Shown here one piece after another: positions 12,301 to 24,300 of a stretch of DNA of 64,000 nucleotides; position 1 is the stretch's first letter; each line of letters begins with the position of its first letter. Below the pieces are notes generated by a model. The model was not told the origin of the DNA. It was given only the letters and a program-made list of their open reading frames with translations, and made no database searches. The position numbers and the translations under genes are program-made. The stretch comes from Helicoverpa zea (Eukaryota > Arthropoda > Insecta > Lepidoptera > Noctuidae), in the NCBI RefSeq assembly GCF_022581195.2, contig NC_061480.1, positions 2,418,001 through 2,482,000 of the forward strand. The letters are read 5' to 3'.

Positions 12301-15300
12301 AATAAGAGTAAATATGAAGTGATTAATATAACGATTTATTTATTCAAAGTAGGCAGAAAATTTGCTCTTTTTAACGGTCAAGTTACAAAAGACAGTCCCC
12401 AAAAACGCCCGGCCTTCACTACTGCCTATGTTTTTTGCTGGGAAGAAGAAGTGGCGCAACAAACTCCACAGCAACGCGTTAAAGAAAAGTAAAAGAATAT
12501 ATAATTTTTCATTTAAAAATTTTCCGGTGTTGAAATTTGGAGTGATTTTTAACCTTATCACAATAGGGGAAGGTTGATGTTCGATTGGTAAAATTTGGTA
12601 GGGTAGGTTGGTCCTAAGCTGATGTCTAATCTAACGAATTTATGTGGCGAAATAATAAGCGACGTTATCGCCAAGAGCGATCTGTTGCATAAAAGGATGG
12701 AATTAAACAATTGTCTTACGCAACTTTGAGACATCCAGCCGACTCCTCCTGTCTGCAGCCTGAGCCTGGCATCTGTCCCACATCTGCTGGATCTTTCTCT
12801 TCCCTCTAGCTACATAGTACACTTCTCTATCTCACCTGCATCCAATGTGTAAGAGTAGCACAGCTCCTGCCGAAGATCTGCAGGCCCACTGCAGACTCCA
12901 GCCGACTCCTCCTGTCTGCCGCCTGAGCCTGGCATCTCTCCCACATCTGTTGGATCTCTTTCTGTCTGCCTTCGACGTTGCCACGCTCGTTGGGGTATTG
13001 GGATTTTACGCTAGAAGAAGAATTTTATATTTAATAGAGCAAACCTTTGATCGGAAAGTATTTAATCAAACTAGGAAAATAGCACTTCTGCACGTGTAAT
13101 TAACATGAGACAGCCCCTAAAGCGTTCACCACTTCATTATGTGATTTTGCTGGGAAGAAGGGGCGCAACAAACTCTCTAGCAATCCCTATATTGTCCCTT
13201 GAATTACATTTACAGTGTAAGTACCTAATTACTACCTTCTAGTATTCTTCCTTATTATGTATTGAGATATTATTTTAAAAATGTTCTCTCTCTCACTTAC
13301 TCGTCATCCATTTCATATCGTTTAATAAGGCTGCATGAAATCATAAAAATATTTGTTACTTAAAATGAAATGAATTATTTTTCTCTTACTGCGAATTTTC
13401 ACGTTTAAATTTCATTTTTTTTTTATACGGCGTTTATTCGCTATGTACAAAGTGGGTGGTGGGGGACATCGATCGAAGCGCACGATGTGGCAGAAATGTG
13501 AATTAATTCTGGGCTGTCAAGTGTCAAATTGCTTTATTTTCATAACTTCCTTTATAATTTTAAGTAAAAACGTAAAAATTTGCGATATGGGTCATAGTAC
13601 ATGCTGTGTCGTAAATTGTAAAAACAATGGGAAAAACAGTTCGTTTAAGTTTTATTCGTTTCCAACATCAAAGTGGACATTACAGCAAAGACAAAAATGG
13701 ATAGCTGCTGTGAAGAGAAAAAAGTAAGAAATTTCTGTATATAAAATAATAAGCGTTCCAAAATTACAGTCCTTTTTTATTTGTTTTAGTGCTGATGGGT
13801 CCCCATGGCACCCAAAACGACATGATACAATATGCAGTCAACATTTTACTGGAGGCAAAAAGTCAGACGCAGAGGCGAGCCCTAGCTATATTCACGTCAA
13901 TATATCGGTGTAAGAAAATTGACCATTTTCAGGTCACTGCTAGATATAATCGTTTTATGACACGAAGATATCCGGATCAACAATTTATTGGAAAATACGA
14001 ACAGAATCAGTTACCAATCGAAACAGTTACTAAAGTAAATGAAAGGGAATTTACTATGACAAGTCCTAAATAGTTGTGGCCACTAGGGGCGCTGTCATCG
14101 CGCACACAGCGAATATCATCGGTGCCAAAATGATCTACAATGTTTTTCAAAATAGATCCGCATCTAAATAGATTAGGTGAAACTTGATATAATCTCACAC
14201 ATACACACGTACATACATATCAAACAGACCACCTCCTTTTTTTAAATCAGAAAAAAATTTAACCAAAATGCTACTTACGAGTCCGCCAACAAGCTAATGG
14301 TATTAACTTTCTCCCTCACAGGCTCCAACTCCCTCTCTAACTGCGCGTGGCGGCGCTGCAACGCCTGCACGGTCCGCAGGTCTGAGGGGGGCGCGGAGCT
14401 CGCGGCTAGTTGCTGCTCCTTCTCCGCCATCCAGTCCAGGGCCTCGTCGCAGGTGCGGCTGAAGAGCTCCACGCTGGGTGGTTAAAGGAGATGTTAGAAT
14501 GGGAGAAATGAGGGGTGGTTTTGACATTGAAAAGTAAACTTCAAGACTTGTTTGTGGTCAGAAAGAAGACGGATCACAATCCATACAAAATTGCCCCACG
14601 TCCTATAACAATGTGACGTATCTCAAAAAAAAGATAAAAATGTTTAAAAAAATATGGCATACTCTCTAATTAATTTTTTTTACACCTTCATACGAAAAAA
14701 ATGCTTTAAAAATTGTTCAAGCGCTGCTATGAAAACATCGTTCATAGTACTATGAATGGACTATTTTATTAAATTATTTTTTTGTTTGATAGGGTATACC
14801 TCACAGGTGGTCCCATAATCATCAGGTTAGGATCTGATGACGGAAACCCTGAGAAATTCAGGGCAACTTTTGAAAGTTGTAGGCATGCGCAGGATAAATA
14901 CTTGACTATAAGATGTATGTCTTATAACACTATGCAACAGTGAAGATTCGGAGCTAACCTGATGATGGAGACGAAAGAAGGTCGAGGGAACTCGACAACT
15001 GAATATGTAAACTACCTCGTGTTTGGGCTTGTATTATTTGTATTGAATAGACCTTTGACACATATTCAGTTGTCGAGTTCCCTCGCCCTTCTCTGGTCTC
15101 CATTATCAGATCAGCTCCAAACCTTCACTGTTGCAAAGGTCTATTCAATACAAATAATACAAGCCCAAACACGAGGTAGTTCACATATTCAGTTGTCGAG
15201 TTCCCTTGACCTTCTTTCGTTTTCATCATCAGGTCAGCTCCAAATCTTCATTGTTGCATATTGTTATAAGACATACACCTTATAGTCAAGTTTTTATTCT

Positions 15301-18300
15301 GCGCATGCCTACAACTTTCAAAAGTTGCAATGAATTTCTCAGGGTTTCCATCATCAGATCCTGACCTGATGATTATGGGACCACCTGTGAGGTATACTCT
15401 ATCAAACAAAAAAACAATTTAATAAAATAGTCCATTAATAGTTCTATGAACGACGTTTTCATAACAGCGCCTGAACAATTTTTAAAGCATTTTTTTCGTA
15501 TGAAGGTGTAAAAAAAATGAATTAGAGAGTATGCCATATTTTTTTAAACATTTTTATCTTTTTTTTGAGATACGTCACATTGTTATAGGACGTGGGGCAA
15601 TTTTGATCCATCTTCTTTATCAAAAAAATCTTCGACGTATCCACGTGCAAAAGCATATATGACAGTGTCTTATAGTCAAAAAATGTTGTCTTATACAAAA
15701 AATTATTTGTAAACACAAACTATACTCCATTTGAGTAGGCACTAAAGATACACAATCTTGTTACAACTTTTAATTAAAACATCATTTCAAAAATACATGT
15801 CGAACAAATCAATGGAAATACAATAACAAGAATTATTACATCAATTGATTTGTTAAAAGTGTATTGGAGTAAAAAGTCTTAAAAAGAGAGGTCACTTTTA
15901 GTTAAGTGTCTTCCCAAATGAAGAACATAAAAGGCTCGGTTGCGGACCGCCAATGAGTTCTGCGAGATTAGAGTAATAATAGGGTTCCGTTTTAACCTTT
16001 GGGTACGGATCCCTGAAAATGTCCGAATGTCCATAATGTAACCGAACCATTCACAAAATAGTTAATACCTGGAAGCGCCTTCCAAGCTCTTCTCCTTCTG
16101 CTGCTTGAGCCTCAGCAGTCTGTCCCACTGCTGGCGTAGCTGCTGTTTCCTGGCAGTGGCCTTGGCAGCCTGGCTGTGGTTGGCAGCTACCAACTCTTCG
16201 GCAGCAGCGTCGATGTGTTCCAGACGTTTTGATGCCGCTGATAGGTCCGTTACGAATTTCTGGATGGAGAAATTATTATATATGTAGAAGAATGTAGAAG
16301 AATTTTTGGTGTACTGTCTAAGTATATCGTGGACAATAATGACAATGCTCCGGAAAGCAAAATAAACTGTATCTGATCTCGGCTGTCATTTGAACAGTCT
16401 TTACGGATGGTCAGACAGAAATTCTGACTCCAGTCTTACCTAGGGCTATTGGGTTGCCCGGGTAAATGGGTTGAGGAGACAGATAGGCTGTCGCTCCTTG
16501 TGTGCACTGGTACTCAGCTGCATCTGGTTAGACTGGAAGCCGACCCCAACATAATTGGGAAAAGACTCGGGAGATGATGATGATAAGGTAAGACTAGGCA
16601 GATAATGTTATAAATACATAACCAAAACCATAGTACATCCATCTTTAAAGCCACCCAATTTTCAACCCTAAACACATAATGATAAGGTCCAAATTTTACT
16701 ATGTACCCAATACTTCCTTAGCGGTATCAAATTCTAAACCCTAAACACACACCAACAAGGTCCAATTTCACTCACCTCTACTACTACTACTTCCCCTTTG
16801 CAATATGGACGATATTGCACACTTCATCTTCAACATACTCAATTCTACACTCTAAACACATACAAATAAAGTCCAAATTTCCTTCACTCACCTCATACTT
16901 CCTCTTAGCAGTATCAACGCTGTCGTCAGCATCATCAGCTCTCAACATCTTCTCCTTATCCTTGATCCACTTGTCGAAGTCATCGCATTCGGCAAAGAAG
17001 CTGTATAGTTTGATAGCATCTTCGAGTTGAGCGCGACGGGCAGCTGACAGGGTTAGGAGTTCATCTGCAAGGAATTAGAGACGAATAAGTATTTCGAAAC
17101 ACCCCTAGTACAGGTTCGGTTGCATTACAGCTATTTCTTTCATGCTTGACCAGCACTGTCTGTCTACCCTGAGCACAACTCTTACCATAGTCCTTCTGTA
17201 TGTCGGCCATCCTGGTCTCGACGCTGGCAGTCTTGGGCGGCGCTATGGTGGCCCTGCTCGCTCGCCGGGCGGTGGGCTTGTTGCGTTTTACGGGCACCAC
17301 CTGCTTGACCAGCACTGTCTTCTTGACGCGTTGTACTGTGCGGACCTTTTCGGGGCGACGTACTTGGACCTAGAAGGGAGATTTAAGTGTTACTTAAAAT
17401 TATACAATATACTTGTAATGTTTGGTGATTTTTTTTCAGATTTTGTATTTAGTTTTATTTTTAAATATTTATTTTAAAATAAATAAATGGTCTTGTAAAT
17501 AGCTTCATAACTGTAAATAAGTAAATTAAAAAATTACAACCTTTAGGAACGAACATTTATGCTAGCTGTGGACTCGCGACATAACGTACACATTTAAGAT
17601 CCCGAATAATTTTGGTAGAATCTCGCCATTATAATAATCATAAACCATTTATTTACAGTAATTTCTCCGATAAAATACATACTATACCTACAATATTGCA
17701 TAAAAATTAATCGATAAATTAACAATATATACTCCAAAAACTGCACAATTTACGTTTTAAATTCACAATTTTCATAAAAACCAATATAAATTCGAAAAAT
17801 AATAAAAAATGACTCACCGGCACAACTCTCGGCTCAATCTCCCGCACATAGTTAGCGGGCACAAAGCCGTCAGTCCTATCTGCCTTGCGCACCGACCACC
17901 AGTCCGGGTTAGTCTTGTTCATTAAGAACATCACTTCACCTTTCTGCATGGATATGCCTTGCCCCGTGAACGCGTAGAGGGCTTTCACCTGTAAAGGGGG
18001 AAATTAAAATAAAGTGTTGTTGCGCAACATTGCGCAAAGGTACTGTGTTTTTGCGCAAAGGGATTATGTTGTTGCGCAACTTTGCGCAAAGGTAGTGCCA
18101 TGTTGCTAAACTCTGCGCAAAGGAGCTGTGTTGTTGCGCGACTTTGAGCAAAGTTAGTATTATATTGCGCAGCTTTGCGCAAAGAAACTGTGTTGTTGCG
18201 CAACTTTGCGCAAAGGTACTGTGCGCAACTTTGCGCAAACATACTCGGGAAAAGCCTGCTGGAAGAAATTTCATTAGAGATAAGCTGTGCCCTTGTACAA

Positions 18301-21300
18301 TTTTTTCCTATTATTTATTATTGTTTGTGTTCTATGTGTACAAAAGTGTTAAATAAATAAATAAAATAAATAAATAAATAAAGTCTTGGCAGATGATAAA
18401 CCTACCTGAGGAACGCTCCTCTCCTCAGTAACAGTCCTATGTTCCAGTCTTTCCACGGGCTCTTCCTCCCAGACCTCAGTGGGCACCAGTCGGGACTCGT
18501 TCACCCATTCCTCTTCTTCTATAGCTGGGGTTGATTCCACTTCTGTGGGGAGCTGGGGGAAGAATAGAGTTTATTTATTTATTTACGATTTTTTGTACAG
18601 ACACATAATAAAGAAAGACGATAGGAAAGAAAGTTCGAAAGAGTTACCGCGGCGCTGGTACATAAAGGGCTTAAGAAGGAACATGTTGGGTTTTAGTCAG
18701 TAAGAGTCTGACACTCCCTCACGCTGCACACAGCGGGAGCCCTCATTTGTTGATTTCTCACTTTAAACAGGGTAGTCAGAAGTCCAACACCAGTCTAATC
18801 AAGGGGTATTGGGTTGCCCGGGTAATTGGGTTGAGGAGGTCAGATAGGCAGTCGCTTCTTGTAAAACACTGGTATTCAGCTGCATCCGGTTAGACTGAAG
18901 CCGACCCCAACATATTTGCGAAAAGGCTCGGGAGATGATGATGACCATTTACCATTTCTTTTTAATATTTTTTTCAATATTTTAACATACCTGTAAGCAA
19001 GTAATGCCCGCAGCATGAAGCCTGGCCGCATGAGCGCTAAGGGTATCTAACTCAGCACTATAAGCTCTGATCTCTTCATGAGTGGCCTTGTGACGTGCTA
19101 GTAGGGCTCCGGCGGAAGGAGCGTCGCGTCCCATGTCATCAGTCGCCACTAGAGGGCGCTTTTCCTTCATCCAGGACTCTGATTCGTTGGCGTCGCCGTA
19201 GAACTGGAAAAGATGAGGGTTATTTTAAGTGTAGAATCAAGGAGAAATAGCTGGGGTGGCCTAGTGGATAAAGCATCAATTTCTCAAGTATAAGGGTGGG
19301 TTCGATTCCTGGTGAGGCAAGTACCAATGCAACTTTTCTAAGTTTGTATGCGCTTTTTGAATATGTATATCTAAGACACTAATGACTGATTTCAAAAAGG
19401 GGGAATACATCTCGAGGAAACCAAGAACAAATAGAAAATGTTTTTTTGCAAAGATTTCTATTTTATTATTATCTATTTCTATTTTGTTTATTTATACCAC
19501 ACAACAACATATCAAACGTAGTAGTAGTCTGAATTTGTGACACTTATACGTTCCTTTATTTTTTAAATTCCGCCAACGTGAAAGCACTATGTGATGTAAA
19601 TGATGTTATCACGGCCTTTTTATATTGTTTACAATATGCATCAGTTAAGTTAAATGGCTACTCAAATGGAGGAAGGTCTAAGGATCTTACCTGATGAGCT
19701 TCAGCAGCATCAGCGAGCTGCTTCTCTCTGGCATCAGCCAGTTCTCTGAGCACCTGCCATTGCTTGTTCAGGGATGTCAGCCGACGTTCTATCTCGGCTG
19801 ACTTCGGATGCTTGGCGTCGATTAGGCTGATGACAAAGTATGTATTATTAGTATCCTGTTTATTTATCTACTCGCAATTAAATAAAATAAAAAAATGCTA
19901 TATAGGAGGGCATGGATAATGAGGGCAAAGCTTCTGGTGGTTAGGAATGGTAGAGAGAAGGAAGAATTTAGAGGAGTAAAAAAGGGAAGGGAGTATACAG
20001 GAGGAGTACGTAAGAGAGTATATAGGGGGAGTAAATAAAGAAGTACATAGAGGAATATACATATAAAGTATATATGGGGGGCAAACCAAAGAGTATAGGC
20101 AGAGAATATAATGGAAGTATACATATCAGGGAGTTCATAGGGGGAAAAAGAAGGGAAAAGTATATAGAGGATATACATAAGCTACATAATACTCCGTATA
20201 AAAATAAGAAAGAAGTATGACATCCCCAGAAAATAAGGCTTAAAAATACTGTATCCATGATATATTCTCCCTGATATACAAACACCTACCTCTGTCCCTT
20301 AGCCCTATGTCTCTGAGACACATGGTCCCTCGCTCTCAGTTCGTGTAACAGCGCAGTATGTTTCTGACGCAAAGCAAGCACCGCTCTCAACTCCTTAGCA
20401 GCCACGTCGGTGCGGCAGATGCGCTGTTTTTCCGTTACCCAGCCTGTTAAAACGAAGATATAGTTAGGTATAAGATTATATAATTTAAGAAGAAAGCTAC
20501 AAGTCGATATTTTGAGACCTAAAGTCCAAAAAGTCTCGAAAAAAAATATCAATATTTACTAATAGAGAGAAAAAAAAGAAACATTTATTTACATATAATC
20601 ATATTAACAAGTTCGGTAGTTGGGAAAAGGCTAGGGAGATAATGATGAAATTTGAAAGTGACTTGGTTCGTCTATCGCGCAAAAACTACTGAACTGTTTT
20701 AAATGACGTTTGTTACACAGATAGATAGGGCCTGAGAAAAGACAAAGACTACTTTTTATCCGTTTGAGAAAAAAGGGTTCCTTGGGATACGGTTGAAACC
20801 TCGGTATCTTTACATTGGCTCTAGAATCTCATTTCATTGGTACTTTCGCTAAAAAAATCAAGTTCGTTTAAAAAGTATATTTAGTTTTTTATAGTTTACC
20901 CTCTTCCTCATCATGGTCTTCCAAGAACTGGTAGAGGTTCCTGGCGTCTTCTAGCCTCGCCTTACGGTCTTTAGCGGCGGCTACCAGGCTGGAAACAAAT
21001 AGAAATAGTTAATACTTGAGCATAAGCATGTTTTTAATCGGCTTACCAAAAAGGAGGAGGTAATTAATTCGGATGATTTTTTTTATGTTTGGTCGCCCAT
21101 ATCTTAGTCGTTTTTAAATTTTGGATAGGTGATGATGTTCTTGAATGGGTGGTAAAAGAAAGCATGATGCGATGGAGTCTTGTACATCCTGCAATAATTA
21201 TATGACAGCTTTGATCTACCTAAAGATCACCTACCTATCACAACCCTCTCTCCGGTGGCGTCGGCTTGTCGTCGCATCGCGCTATGAGAGTGAAGGAATA

Positions 21301-24300
21301 GTGAGTGCTTCGCAGTCCAAGCTAATGCTTGTGCACTATAATATGTCCTGCGCAGCGCAGCTGATCTCCTTATATGAGAACAGCCACCATTATCAAGACC
21401 TTGGTACAACTGGATTCTCTCTTCAACTTCCCAACCCAACCCAGTGTCTTCTTGAAAGGTTGCCCTAGGAGATCAGCGGCTCTCTTTGGTAATACCTACT
21501 CCACACTCACTTCCCTTCAGACCTTCAGGATCCTCAGGATCCTCTCACGTTCCTCGTACTCCTACCTGTCATACTCCTGCTGCAGCAGCTCTAGCTGTGC
21601 AGTGAGCTGGTGCTTCGCCCCCTCAGCAGCGGCGCCGTGCCGCACGAGGCGGCGGATGCTCTCGTCCAGGGCTCCAAGTTGAAGCTCTTGAAGCGCGTGA
21701 GCTTGTAGAAGCCGTTCAACGTCTACTAGGTGACGGCCTACTTCTTCTGATTGGAATTGGGCCTGAGGAAAAAGAAGATAAGATGTAAAATGGGCATATT
21801 AGGGGCATGCTTTTTGGTGTAAAAAGTTGAGACTAACGTGACCAAAAAATGCTGCAGTAAAATAAGACCATTTAGACGAAACCGTGTTTTTACTAGGGGT
21901 CATTTATGTCTAGCATATGTTCTGCGATCCAACGGGAATCTCCTTTGGCTACATCCTCGACTGGCTTATACATATATATCACGGAATATTGTTCCAGAAC
22001 TTTTGCAGAGACAATTACGTAAACGGGCGACTTGATCCCACAAAATATTAGTGAAAACGTGGCTAAAACATGAATTGATACAAAACAAAAAACAGGGAAT
22101 AAAAATTACAAAAACTAACAAATAAAACTATTTCAGCATCATATTTAGCATTCAAGACTATATAACAGATTCCTGCTAAAACTCTTGACTTTTTGCTATC
22201 AATAATTTTACTGTTACGGCCTTTTTATCGTCCCACTGCTGGGCTGCAGCCTCCTCTCACACGGAGAAGGATTGAGCATTAATCACCACGCTTGCTTGCA
22301 ATAATTTTACTAAAAACTCCAAAAAATCTTACCTTCATCTCCGACAGCGTATGCCCCACAGTATCAGCTTCCCTCAACAACGCCATCAGGTGCGCCAGCT
22401 TCCTCAATGAAGATCTGTGCCTCTCCAGCAGTTCGAGGAGTTCGTTCCACCTGCCTAACACCGCTTGTTCCGTGCGGGACACCGCTTCTGCGCCGTGGTA
22501 GTTCTCCCGGACTAGTTCTGCTGCCATGGCTGAGAGGTCCTCGAAGCGTTCGGTTCTGAGGAGAATTTGATTGGTTAAAGGTGGATTCTTTACATAATCT
22601 ATCCTTTGAATTTCAACTGGAGACTAAAATTGGACATCATTTATATGGAGCTTACGAGTCAATCTCAAATTCAAAACCTTTATTTAAATCAGCATTTTTC
22701 GAACGTTAAAAACAAAAGACAGATCCCGGCAAAAAAACAATAATTAAAACGATGATAGCTCCAGTGTCACACAGTCGATATACAGGCATTCATTTTATTC
22801 AGTGCGCAAACTTCGTCAACTTATAGTAAAATGTATCCATATTTTGCTGATTTTAGGGCGGATAAAAAAAAAAGTTACTGATGATGCAGATATGTTCTGT
22901 TAATGATTCTGGACCACCAGTTTTCTTTTGTACATTGCTTAGAATTCATTTCTGTATGCACATTTCTAATTTTATCGACTTTAAACAAAAACATGATCGA
23001 AAAAAGTACCACCGAAATATAAACTCTTGAACAAAGTTAATGGTATAAACTGACCACATTTTGGCAATTTGGGCCCTCATTATTAATCAGATTGACCAAT
23101 TTGATCCAAAAATTGCTACCATAACGTACTTACAGCCAGTTTCTTCATCAAACATAAAAGTCAAAGTAATGTCTAAAGTAAAAGTAACGGTCGAATTCGT
23201 TTTTTCAAGGCTAAAGTGACAGCAAAACTAATAGAAAAAACGAATTTGACCGTTACTTTTACTTTAGACATTACTTTGACTTTTACTTTTGATGAAGAAA
23301 TTGGCTGTTAGAAAACAGTTTCAACCCTGGTTCATTAATTACAGCCAGTTTCTTCATCAAAAGTTAAACTACACACACAATACACTGTTTATATTTTTGA
23401 AAACCTTTGAACAAAATATCAACTATTTGACATAATAATAATTTCTAAAAATAAAATAACTTACCTAGCCAGTATATCAGCGGAGATGGCTTCATGTTTC
23501 TTCACAGTGGCGTCTACTTGCGCTAAGTTAGACCCGTAGCGGGGGTCTGAGAGCACTTGTATCATCTCCTTCAAGTAGCCTTTACGGAGGACTGACTGTG
23601 GAGGAGAAAAAGGATAGATTAGAAGAGATAAGTAGAGAGAGAGTATATTAGAACATTGAGAAATAAATCCTTTTTGTTGTTGAAATGTGATAATCTAATG
23701 AAATATAAAGCACTCGCTGTTTACTCGGCTTCATCCGTGTCTCGTGGAAATACTATTTCCCGCATCCGGATAAAATATAGCTTACATCACCTGGGATAGT
23801 GTAGCTTCTCAAAAGTGAAAGAATTTTCCAAATCTGACCTGCCCAATAGTGAAAAATTTTTTTTCAAATTCAGACCCGTAATTCCTGAGATTTGCGCGTT
23901 CGAGCAAACAAATAATATTTTCATCTGATAAGTTAGGTATTAAGGCCATTTTGGTCAACCGTAGTTGTTTTTTATTCTGTGAAAAGAACTTGCACTTACT
24001 TTGGTGTTAAACTTGTAGTTAAGTTGTTCCAATCGCTGTTGTCGTAACAACTCAGTTCTCAAAGCGATCTCACGAGCGTGCTCCGCCTGTCAACAAAAAA
24101 TAATAACATTAGTTTCAAATCTACCATAACTAGACTATGTACTCCATTTGAGTAAGCATTTAACTCCCCAGTGGGGCCCAACAGGGCCAAAGCTCTGTAG
24201 GGGCCGCGGGATTGTTCGCGCTCATTACCGCGGCGCTGGTACATAAAGGGCTTAAGAAGGAACATGGCGGGTTTAGTCAGTAAGAGTCTGACACACAGCG

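Noticed and set aside
13789..14073. independent 94-residue ORF starting MLMGPHGTQN
   Set aside because: Its first part is out of frame with the THAP exon 2 that gives a clear domain. Only the portion after about 13891 is of interest, as a frameshifted continuation.
18017..18242. CRISPR-like array
   Set aside because: The units are degenerate, spacers are not distinct, and the DNA is an animal intron. It is a minisatellite.
19864..20285. overlapping minus-strand ORFs of about 105 residues
   Set aside because: They arise from a GGAGTATA-type purine-rich tandem stretch in the intron. Tyrosine/proline/serine repeats, no domain.
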